From positions 4,593,501-4,657,500 of the forward strand of contig NZ_CP109487.1 of NCBI RefSeq assembly GCF_036227605.1: DNA of 64,000 bases, read 5' to 3'. The notes under the pieces were generated by a model. It worked only from the letters and a program-made list of their open reading frames with translations. It did not search any database and had not been told where the DNA came from. The position numbers and the translations under genes were made by a program. Positions 38,560 to 45,638 of this stretch are shown here, piece by piece; the first letter of the stretch is position 1, and each line of letters opens with the position of its first letter. The DNA is from Streptomyces sp. NBC_01439 (GTDB lineage Bacteria > Actinomycetota > Actinomycetes > Streptomycetales > Streptomycetaceae).

Positions 38560-41184
38560 ATGCAACTCGCCGCGATCATCGTGTCGCTGGTCCTGACCGT
38601 GGTCGGCGTCGCGCTGCTCGCACGAGCCGTGGCGCAGATCTACCGCTTCGTGAAGCTCGGCCAACCCGTACCGGCAGGCAGCCGCACGGACGACCCGAAG
38701 GCCCGAACGTTCACCCTCGTCCGCGAGTTCCTCGGCCACAGCCGCATGAACCGCTGGGGCATCGTCGGCTTCGCGCACTGGTTCGTCGCGATCGGCTTCC
38801 TGACGCTGCCGCCGACCCTGGCACAGGCCTACGGCCAGCTCTTCCAGGCCGACTGGGTGCTGCCGATCGTCGGCGGCTTCCTGCCGTTCGAGCTCTACAT
38901 CGAGTTCATCGGCCTGATGACGGTCCTCGGCATCGTCGTCCTGATGGCGATCCGGCTGCTCAGCCTGCCCTCCCGGGCCGGCCGCAAGTCGCGCTTCACC
39001 GGCTCGAAGGCCTGGCAGGCGTACTTCGTCGAGTACATCATCCTGACCATCGGCCTCGCGATCCTGTGCCTGCGCGGCCTCGAGGGCGCGATCCACCACG
39101 TGGACAGCTACGAGCCGGCGTACTTCGTCTCGTACCCGCTGGTCCTGGCCTTCGACGGGCTTTCGACGAGCGCGCTGCAGAACGCCATCTACTTCACGGC
39201 GATGATCAAGATCGGCACCTCGCTGATCTGGATGATCGTGGTCTCGCTCAACACCAACATGGGTGTCGCCTGGCACCGCTTCCTCGGCTTCCCGAACATC
39301 TGGTTCAAGCGGAACGCGGACGGCGCCACGGCGCTCGGCGCCCTGCAGCCGATGACCTCGGGCGGCAAGGAGATCGACTTCGAGGACCCGGGCGAGGACG
39401 ACAACTTCGGCGTCTCCCAGGTCGAGCAGTTCTCCTGGAAGGGCATCCTCGACTTCTCCACGTGCACGGAGTGCGGTCGCTGCCAGTCGCAGTGCCCGGC
39501 CTGGAACACGGGCAAGCCGCTGTCCCCCAAGCTGCTCATCATGTCGCTGCGCGACCACGCGCACGCCAAGGCCCCGTACCTGCTGGCCGGTGGCGGCAAG
39601 GACATGGAGGGCAACGAGAAGGCCACGGCGGAGCAGCTCGCCGGTGTCCCGGCCGCCGCTCTCGCGGAGGCCGAGCGCCCGCTGATCGGGACCGCCGAGG
39701 AGAACGGCGTCATCGACCCGGACGTGCTGTGGTCCTGCACCACCTGCGGTGCGTGCGTGGAGCAGTGCCCGGTCGACATCGAGCACATCGACCACATCGT
39801 CGACATGCGCCGCTACCAGGTGATGATCGAGAGCGCGTTCCCGTCGGAGGCGGGCACGATGCTCAAGAACCTGGAGAAGAAGGGCAACCCCTGGGGCCTG
39901 GCGAAGAAGCAGCGCGTCGAGTGGACCAAGGAGGTGGACTTCGAGGTCCCGATCATCGGGAAGGACGCGGAGGACCTCTCCGAGTTCGACTACCTCTACT
40001 GGGTCGGCTGCGCCGGCGCCCTGGAGGACCGGGCCAAGAAGACCACGAAGGCCTTCGCGGAGCTGCTGAACATCGCGGGCGTCAAGTTCGCGATCATGGG
40101 CGGCGACGAGAAGTGCACCGGTGACTCGCCGCGCCGCCTGGGCAACGAGCCGCTGTTCCAGCAGCTGGGCCAGGAGAACGTGGCCATGCTGAACATGGCC
40201 TTCGGCGAGGACGACGAGGACCCGTCGACGAAGAAGCCGAAGTCGGCGAAGCGGATCGTCTCGACCTGCCCGCACTGCTTCAACACCATCGCGAACGAGT
40301 ACCCGCAGTTGGGCGGCGAGTACGAGGTCATCCACCACACGCAGCTCCTCCAGCACCTGATCGACGAGGGTCGCCTCACGCCGGTCACTCCGGTCGACGG
40401 CCTGATCACGTACCACGACCCGTGCTACCTGGGCCGGCACAACAAGGTCTACACGCCGCCGCGCGAGATCATGTCGGCCGTGCCGGGCCTGCGCCAGCAG
40501 GAGATGCACCGCCACAAGGAGCGGGGCTTCTGCTGTGGCGCCGGCGGCGCGCGGATGTGGATGGAGGAGCGGATCGGCAAGCGCATCAACAACGAGCGCG
40601 TCGACGAGGCCCTGTCCCTGAACCCGGACATCGTCTCCACCGCCTGCCCCTTCTGCCTCGTGATGCTCACCGACTCGGTGAACGGCAAGAAGAACGACGG
40701 TCAGGCGAAGGAACACGTCCAGGTGGTCGACGTGGCGCAGCTGCTGCTCGACTCGGTGAAGGCCCCGGGTCCGACGGAGGAGGAGCTGGCCGCGCTCGCG
40801 GCGGAGGCCGAGGCGGAAGCCAAGGCCGAGGCGGAGGCGGCTGCCGCGAAGGCGGCGGCGGAGGCGGAAGCCAAGGCGAAGGCGGCGGCCGCGAAGGCAG
40901 AAGCCGAGGCGAAGGCGGCGGCCGAGGCGGAAGCCAAGGCGGCGGCCGAGGCGAAGGCTGCCGCCGAGGCAGAGCCGGAGGCCGAGGCGAAGCCCGAGGC
41001 AGAGCCGGAGGCCGCGGCCGAGACGGAAGGGGAGGCGGCTGAGGCCGCCACCGAGCCTGCGGCGACCGCCGAGACCGACGCGAAGGCCGACGCCGAGGCC
41101 GACGCCGAGACCGCGGACAAGCCCGAGGCCAAGCCCGAGGCCGACGCCGAGACTGCGGACAAGCCCGAGGCCGACGCCAAGTAG
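38560..41184 (+). CDS. Membrane-bound Fe-S reductase (heterodisulfide reductase D/E-like)
   Basis: The 874-residue product has five or six N-terminal membrane helices (IIVSLVLTVVGVALLARAVA onward), two 4Fe-4S motifs (CTECGRCQSQCP and CTTCGACVEQCP), and two CCG-type domains (CPHCFNTIANEYP, HDPCYLGRHNKVYTPPREIM, RGFCCGAGGARMWMEE). It resembles mycobacterial Rv0338c-type reductases that pass electrons between a membrane carrier and soluble flavoproteins. The last 140 residues are almost only Ala, Glu, Lys and Asp repeats (AEAEAKAEAEAA and similar), a charged helix. TTGACT at 38511 may be its -35. Confidence 0.88.
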   Translation: MQLAAIIVSLVLTVVGVALLARAVAQIYRFVKLGQPVPAGSRTDDPKARTFTLVREFLGHSRMNRWGIVGFAHWFVAIGFLTLPPTLAQAYGQLFQADWVLPIVGGFLPFELYIEFIGLMTVLGIVVLMAIRLLSLPSRAGRKSRFTGSKAWQAYFVEYIILTIGLAILCLRGLEGAIHHVDSYEPAYFVSYPLVLAFDGLSTSALQNAIYFTAMIKIGTSLIWMIVVSLNTNMGVAWHRFLGFPNIWFKRNADGATALGALQPMTSGGKEIDFEDPGEDDNFGVSQVEQFSWKGILDFSTCTECGRCQSQCPAWNTGKPLSPKLLIMSLRDHAHAKAPYLLAGGGKDMEGNEKATAEQLAGVPAAALAEAERPLIGTAEENGVIDPDVLWSCTTCGACVEQCPVDIEHIDHIVDMRRYQVMIESAFPSEAGTMLKNLEKKGNPWGLAKKQRVEWTKEVDFEVPIIGKDAEDLSEFDYLYWVGCAGALEDRAKKTTKAFAELLNIAGVKFAIMGGDEKCTGDSPRRLGNEPLFQQLGQENVAMLNMAFGEDDEDPSTKKPKSAKRIVSTCPHCFNTIANEYPQLGGEYEVIHHTQLLQHLIDEGRLTPVTPVDGLITYHDPCYLGRHNKVYTPPREIMSAVPGLRQQEMHRHKERGFCCGAGGARMWMEERIGKRINNERVDEALSLNPDIVSTACPFCLVMLTDSVNGKKNDGQAKEHVQVVDVAQLLLDSVKAPGPTEEELAALAAEAEAEAKAEAEAAAAKAAAEAEAKAKAAAAKAEAEAKAAAEAEAKAAAEAKAAAEAEPEAEAKPEAEPEAAAETEGEAAEAATEPAATAETDAKADAEADAETADKPEAKPEADAETADKPEADAK

Positions 41185-41228
41185 GACGCCCGCAGGGCGC
41201 CCGCAGGACTCCTGCAGGGCACCCGCAC

Positions 41229-41267
41229 CGGAACGGCCGGTCCCCACCCGGGGGACCGGCCGTTCCG
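41229..41267 (+). terminator. 17-bp stem terminator
   Basis: CGGAACGGCCGGTCCCC (41229-41245) pairs perfectly with its complement (41251-41267). It lies between convergent genes. Confidence 0.9.
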
Positions 41268-41300
41268 TCATATGGGTACGGGTACGGGTACGGGAGGGAC

Positions 41301-42080
41301 TCAGCCCTGGCCCCGCAGCACGGCGAAGCCCAGCCCGGTCGCATCCGCCGCATCCGCCGCGGCCGTACCGCTGCCCGGGGCGACCGCCTTCGCGCCCTTC
41401 CCGGCGCTCCGCCCCACCGGGTCGACCGTGTGGTTCTCGATCAGCCTGCCGCTGAAGTCGTACACCCAGCTGTTCCCGCCGCCCCTGCCGTCGACGACGA
41501 CGAACTTCTCGCGCTCGCCCTCCCGGACGAGCCCGTACGTCCAGCCGTCGTGGTGGACGCTCGGACGCCGCAGGTCGATCGTGGCGAGCGCGGCGCGGCC
41601 CTTCGGCGTGGAGATCTCGACGCGCTTGCCGTGCGGGCCGTCCACGAGCCTGGCGGTCCGCCCGTCGGGCATGGTGATCCGCACGGAGCTCTCCTTCCCG
41701 ACCTGCGGCTTCGGCGCGCCGACCATCCAGGAGGTGACCGTGCCGTTCGGGCGGAGCACGACGCGCAGGCCGTTGCTCTGCCCGTACGACACCGCCCCGT
41801 CCTTGGCGACCAGTGTGTCCAGCTTCGTGGAACCGGCGAGTACGTCCGCCTCGAAGTGGCTCTTGCCCACCTTGTAGACCTTGGCGACGGACCCGTCCGC
41901 CAGCTTCACGGTGGTGACGTACGCGCGGACGCTCGCGGTCTGTTCGACGGACGGCAGCACCTCCGGCCCTGGTACGGCCGGAGAGTCCGCGAAGGCGGAC
42001 CCGACCGGGAGGGCCAGGACGGTGGCCGCGCCGACGAAGACGGCGGCGCTGCGGAGGCTGGTTCGGCGAGTGATGCGCAT
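41301..42080 (-). CDS. Secreted hypothetical protein
   Basis: The 259-residue product has a clear Sec signal peptide (MRITRRTSLRSAAVFVGAAT ... SAFA, cleavage about residue 31). The mature part is beta-rich, with VRAYVTTVKLADGSVAKVYK, HFEADVLAGSTKLDTLVAKD, VRITMPDGRTARLVDGPHGK and GNSWVYDFSGRLIENHTVDP. No catalytic motif or cysteine is evident. The repeated strand pattern suggests a beta-propeller or beta-sandwich. It has its own 300-bp upstream region, with small tandem repeats (GTACTCGT) near 42102-42120. Confidence 0.75.
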   Translation of the reverse strand: MRITRRTSLRSAAVFVGAATVLALPVGSAFADSPAVPGPEVLPSVEQTASVRAYVTTVKLADGSVAKVYKVGKSHFEADVLAGSTKLDTLVAKDGAVSYGQSNGLRVVLRPNGTVTSWMVGAPKPQVGKESSVRITMPDGRTARLVDGPHGKRVEISTPKGRAALATIDLRRPSVHHDGWTYGLVREGEREKFVVVDGRGGGNSWVYDFSGRLIENHTVDPVGRSAGKGAKAVAPGSGTAAADAADATGLGFAVLRGQG

Positions 42081-42386
42081 GTGGGGCTCTTCCGTGTCTC
42101 GTGTACTCGTGTACTCGTGCTCTTCGTGGTCGTTCGTGGCCGTTCGCGCTGCGTGGCGACGACGAGTACGAAGCTACGGACCCGATATGTGCGTATCCCA
42201 TCGGGAATGTAACAAAGAGCCCCAGAACGCAACACAGGCCCGTAAATCGGACGTGCAGCACGATCGGACACGGGGTGGGGACAGCACCTCCGGGAACCCC
42301 TAAGGGATGTCACAGGTCAGCCGCAAAGGGTGGCTGTTCCGGCTGCCCGTCCACCGATGCTCGTCGGACCAGGTACGTTCGATCAC
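42081..42386. other. 306-bp divergent promoter region
   Basis: It holds the promoters of the secreted-protein gene and the Yip1 gene. Visible are GTGTACTCGT tandem words near 42100-42120 and the -10 box TACGTT at 42374. No gene is supported. Confidence 0.5.
42374..42386 (+). promoter_or_regulatory. Leaderless promoter -10 box of the Yip1 gene
   Basis: TACGTT (42374-42379) fits TANNNT and is 7 nt from the GTG at 42387, with no ribosome-binding site between: the standard actinobacterial leaderless layout. Confidence 0.55.
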
Positions 42387-43307
42387 GTGGCTGGATTCAG
42401 GATCGGACGCGGCAGGGACAACAACCGCTCTCCGCAACAACCCCCGCAGCAGCAGCAGCAGTCGTACGGTCAGCAGCAACCGCCGCCGTACGGCCAGCCG
42501 CCCTACCCTCCCGTCGGCGGCCCGCCGCCGCAGCAGCAGTGGCCGCAGCCGGGCGCGGGAGGTCATGGCGAGCCGGAGTACTTCGACCCGTACGGGCAGC
42601 AGCAGCCGCACGCGCAGCAGCCCCCGTACGGCCACGGAGGCGGGGGCCACGGCGGCGGGGGCTACAACGACAACCCGGGGCACACCCAGGTCTTCGCCAT
42701 CGGCGAGGACCCGTACGGCCAGGGCGCTACGTACCAGGCGGGTGCGGCCTCGGCGGTGCCGTCCGGACCGCGGTTGCCGTGGAAGGAACTGCTCCGCGGC
42801 ATCGTGACGCGGCCCGGGCAGACCTTCCTCCAGATGCGCGACTACGCCGTCTGGGGCCCCGCACTGATCGTGACCTTCCTCTACGGGCTCCTCGCGGTGT
42901 TCGGCCTCGACGACGCCCGCGACGACGTCATCAAGGCGACCGTGCCGAAGGCCATCCCGATCGTCCTGTCCGCCGGCGTGGCCTTCGTCATCTGCGGCCT
43001 GATCCTGGGCGCGGTGACGCACACCCTGGCCCGCCAACTGGGCGGCGACGGCGCGTGGCAGCCGACGGTGGGCCTGTCGATGCTGGTCATGTCGATCACG
43101 GACGCGCCGCGCCTGCTGTTCGCGGTGTTCCTCGGCGGCGACAACATGGTCGTACAGGTACTGGGCTGGGCCACGTGGGTAGCGGCCGGAGCCCTGTTCA
43201 CCTCGCTGATCAGCAAGTCGCACGACCTGCCGTGGCCGAAGGCCCTGGGCGCGTCCGCGATCCAGCTGGTCGCACTGCTGTCGATCATCAAGCTGGGCAC
43301 GATCTAA
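42387..43307 (+). CDS. Yip1-family membrane protein with Gln/Pro/Tyr-rich N-terminus
   Basis: The product (306 residues, GTG 42387) has a 120-residue low-complexity N-terminus rich in Q, P, Y and G (QQPPQQQQQSYGQQQPPPYG), then a five-helix Yip1 domain: LRGIVTRPGQTFLQMRDYAV, ALIVTFLYGLLAVFGLDDAR, AIPIVLSAGVAFVICGLILG, TVGLSMLVMSITDAPRLLFA, WATWVAAGALFTSLISKSHD. Yip1 proteins are membrane organisers; no bacterial function is settled. It is probably translated from a leaderless mRNA. Confidence 0.85.
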   Translation: MAGFRIGRGRDNNRSPQQPPQQQQQSYGQQQPPPYGQPPYPPVGGPPPQQQWPQPGAGGHGEPEYFDPYGQQQPHAQQPPYGHGGGGHGGGGYNDNPGHTQVFAIGEDPYGQGATYQAGAASAVPSGPRLPWKELLRGIVTRPGQTFLQMRDYAVWGPALIVTFLYGLLAVFGLDDARDDVIKATVPKAIPIVLSAGVAFVICGLILGAVTHTLARQLGGDGAWQPTVGLSMLVMSITDAPRLLFAVFLGGDNMVVQVLGWATWVAAGALFTSLISKSHDLPWPKALGASAIQLVALLSIIKLGTI

Positions 43308-43331
43308 CCGCGACCGCGCCCCGCACACGAA

Positions 43332-43366
43332 AGGGCCCGCCGCGCACTGTCCGCGCGGCGGGCCCT
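43332..43366. terminator. Bidirectional terminator
   Basis: AGGGCCCGCCGCGC (43332-43345) pairs perfectly with GCGCGGCGGGCCCT (43353-43366), between the convergent Yip1 and phosphoribosyltransferase genes. Confidence 0.85.
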
Positions 43367-43384
43367 CTGCACGATGCCGGTCGG

Positions 43385-43882
43385 CTAGGCGTCGAGGACC
43401 TGGCCCTCGCGCTTGACGACGGGCGGCTCGACCGACCAGGGGAAGTTGATCCACTCGTCGGTCTTCTTCCACACGTACTCGCACTTCACGAGGGAGTGGG
43501 ACTTCTCGTAGACGACGGCGGAGCGCACCTCGGCGACGTGGCCCAGGCAGAAGTCGTGGACGAGCTTCAGCGTCTTGCCGGTGTCGGCCACGTCATCGGC
43601 GATGAGGACCTTCTTGTCGGTGAAGTCGATCGCCTCGGGCACGGGCGCCAGCATGACCGGCATCTCCAGCGTGGTGCCGACGCCGGTGTAGAACTCCACG
43701 TTCACCAGGTGGATGTTCTTGCAGTCGAGCGCGTACGCCAGGCCGCCGGCGACGAACACCCCGCCGCGGGCGATGCTCAGGATGATGTCGGGCTCGTAGC
43801 CGTCGTCGGCGATCGTCTGCGCCAGCTCGCGCACGGCGCGCCCGAAGCCGTCGTAGGTCAGGTTCTCGCGTACGTCGCTCAT
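43385..43882 (-). CDS. Phosphoribosyltransferase family protein
   Basis: I set the start at ATG 43882 ([20 protein letters not shown]), which overlaps dcd by 4 nt. The 165-residue product has the PRTase fold: [20 protein letters not shown] and the PRPP motif [20 protein letters not shown]. It resembles xanthine/guanine or hypoxanthine PRTases (Gpt-like). Coupling to dCTP deaminase suggests nucleotide salvage. Base specificity cannot be read from sequence. Confidence 0.88.
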   Translation of the reverse strand: MSDVRENLTYDGFGRAVRELAQTIADDGYEPDIILSIARGGVFVAGGLAYALDCKNIHLVNVEFYTGVGTTLEMPVMLAPVPEAIDFTDKKVLIADDVADTGKTLKLVHDFCLGHVAEVRSAVVYEKSHSLVKCEYVWKKTDEWINFPWSVEPPVVKREGQVLDA

Positions 43883-44466
43883 GCCTCGTGCCTCACCTGG
43901 GTGCGGTGGAAGTTCTGGAAGGAGCGCGAGGCGGTCGGCCCGCGCTGCCCCTGGTACCTGGATCCGTAGCGCTCGCTGCCGTACGGGAACTCGGCGGGCG
44001 AGCTGAGCCGGAACATGCACAGCTGCCCGATCTTCATGCCCGGCCAGAGCTTGATCGGCAGGGTGGCGAGGTTCGACAGCTCCAGGGTCACGTGACCCGA
44101 GAACCCGGGGTCGATGAACCCGGCGGTCGAATGCGTCACCAGGCCGAGGCGGCCCAGGCTCGACTTCCCCTCCAGCCTGGAGGCGATGTCGTCGGGCAGC
44201 GAGATGACCTCGTACGTCGAGGCGAGGACGAACTCACCGGGGTGGAGGATGAACGCCTCGTCGCCCTCCGGCTCGACCATCCGGGTCAGGTCCGGCTGCT
44301 CGATCGCCGGATCGATGTGGGCGTAGCGGTGGTTCTCGAACACCCGGAAGTACCGGTCGAGACGTACATCGATGCTGGAGGGCTGCACCATCGATTCCTC
44401 GAACGGGTCGATGCGAACCCGTCCGCTGTCGATCTCGGCCCGGATGTCTTTGTCAGAGAGAAGCAC
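43879..44466 (-). CDS. dcd: dCTP deaminase
   Basis: Dcd deaminates dCTP to dUTP, the precursor of dTMP. Some actinobacterial forms also hydrolyse dUTP to dUMP. The product (195 residues, GTG 44466) reads [20 protein letters not shown] and carries [40 protein letters not shown], the substrate loop [20 protein letters not shown] and [16 protein letters not shown] with the catalytic Glu. It is cotranscribed with the downstream PRTase gene through an ATGA overlap. Confidence 0.96.
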   Translation of the reverse strand: MLLSDKDIRAEIDSGRVRIDPFEESMVQPSSIDVRLDRYFRVFENHRYAHIDPAIEQPDLTRMVEPEGDEAFILHPGEFVLASTYEVISLPDDIASRLEGKSSLGRLGLVTHSTAGFIDPGFSGHVTLELSNLATLPIKLWPGMKIGQLCMFRLSSPAEFPYGSERYGSRYQGQRGPTASRSFQNFHRTQVRHEA

Positions 44467-44537
44467 GTCCCGAGGATACGCAGAGCGCGCGGGCCACCCC
44501 CAATCGAGAGCGCCGACCCGCGCGCCCGCCCCTGCGA

Positions 44538-44702
44538 CTACCGCTTCGCGCCGCCCACGGGCACGGCGTGCCGCAACCGCGCGCACCGCGGGCACCGCAG
44601 CAGCCGCCCGGGCCCGATCCGGCCGGCACCGAGGTGCTGCAGCGGGAAGAAGGCGGTACTGAAAACGTGCCCTTCGGCACAACGGACGACGGTGTGCTCC
44701 AT
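44538..44702 (-). CDS. Small zinc-ribbon-like protein
   Basis: The 54-residue product begins [20 protein letters not shown] at ATG 44702 and ends [18 protein letters not shown]. The Cys-x4-His and CPRC pattern suggests a one-zinc ribbon. It is conserved in layout near dcd and this tRNA gene in Streptomyces (from memory). Function unknown. Confidence 0.65.
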   Translation of the reverse strand: MEHTVVRCAEGHVFSTAFFPLQHLGAGRIGPGRLLRCPRCARLRHAVPVGGAKR

Positions 44703-44926
44703 CGAGTCCCTTTCCCCAACGAGCCGTACTGCGACGAATCGCCACATTAGGGGATGATCGGCACCCACTCCAGCCGCCGCTCCACACCCACACGTTACGC
44801 CCCAACTCCCGGGCCCACACGCCCCGGTGTACGCCACACAGGACAACGACCCCGCGGCAAATTCACCGGGGGTCGATCATGAGGTAGAGTGAGCAACGCT
44901 AGGGATCCAGGCAACTGACCCAGCAT

Positions 44927-44997
44927 GCGGATGTAGTTTAATGGTAGAACATGAGCTTCCCAAGCTTATAGCGCGGGTTCGATTCCCGTCATCCGCT
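44927..44997 (+). tRNA. tRNA-Gly, anticodon CCC
   Basis: The acceptor stem is GCGGATG with CATCCGC. The D-arm is GTTT-AATGGTA-GAAC, the anticodon arm TGAGC-TTCCCAA-GCTTA gives anticodon CCC (reads GGG), and the T-arm is GCGGG-TTCGATT-CCCGT. CCA is not encoded. Its 3' part is repeated at 48794, so it is the integration target of a mobile element. Confidence 0.97.
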
Positions 44998-45004
44998 CTT
45001 GAAC
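44957..45004 (+). other. att site (attL) within the 3' half of tRNA-Gly
   Basis: These 48 bp, from the anticodon loop to 7 bp past the tRNA end, are identical to 48794-48841. The start of identity at the anticodon loop is typical of tyrosine-integrase att cores. Confidence 0.85.
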
Positions 45005-45033
45005 AAGCCCCAGGTCACGAGACCTGGGGCTTG
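45004..45033 (+). terminator. tRNA-Gly terminator
   Basis: CAAGCCCCAGGTC (45004-45016) pairs perfectly with GACCTGGGGCTTG (45021-45033), followed by TTTGTTG. Confidence 0.85.
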
Positions 45034-45269
45034 TTTGTTGTCTAGACCCCTCAGGGGTCGCCGTGCGCTCCACGTGCCCCGTCTCGCATGAATGCCCTGC
45101 CTGGAGGGCCCGCGGCTCGTTGCCCGCACCGCCTCGACGCGGATGCGTCTCACATCGCGAGACGCATTTCTTGTGACCTGCGTCAGGCCTGATCGGTGGG
45201 CTGTGAATCCGCGCCTACCAAGCGGGGATTGGACTGCCGTCTCCCGCCCCCCACTTGACGGCACACTGG

Positions 45270-45637
45270 CGGCAGCGGCCTCAGCGCCGCTGGAGGCGGA
45301 AGTCCGGACAGGTGTCGGGTCGTCGGCGTAGATGAAGGTCCGCTTGGCGTCAATGCCGATGGACAGCAGGTCGATGGTGTCGGGGGTGGGCAGGTCCGGC
45401 TTGGGCGGGTCGAAGCTCAGGCGGAGCAGGGCGTGCCGGTTGCCGGCAGAGGGCTGGTCGAGTTCCCAGGTGCCGGTGGTGCTGAAGGAGGTCCCCAGCT
45501 CGTTACGGAAGGAGTCGCCCGTGGGCCAGCTCCGGCCAGTGGCAGGCGGGCCCCCTTGGCCTCGAGTGAGCCCTCGCAGTCGCCCTCACGGTCCGCGCTG
45601 CTCGCGGGGGCGGTTGTGCCGCAGGCGGCCGGGCACC
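45270..45637 (-). pseudogene. Broken lipoprotein-like gene
   Basis: On the minus strand one frame reads CGTTAPASSADREGDCEGSL then EAKGARLPLA, and from about 45533 another frame continues SWPTGDSFRNELGTSFSTTG, TWELDQPSAGNRHALLRLSF, DPPKPDLPTPDTIDLLSIGI and DAKRTFIYADDPTPVRT. The sense runs across a 1-2 nt frameshift near 45535. The N-terminus is lost where the phosphatase gene ends (45639). It resembles Streptomyces lipoproteins of the kind ending in extracellular beta domains. Identity is tentative. Confidence 0.6.
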
Positions 45638-45638
45638 G

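Noticed and set aside
38524..42261. Very long minus-strand open frame opposite the Fe-S reductase
   Set aside because: It mirrors the codons of the reductase gene and yields Arg/Leu/Gly-rich nonsense; the plus strand has clear motifs.
44989..45264. Minus-strand frame through the tRNA terminator, with a similar one at 48853-49125
   Set aside because: The similarity comes from duplicated non-coding DNA and palindromes; one end runs through the tRNA terminator.
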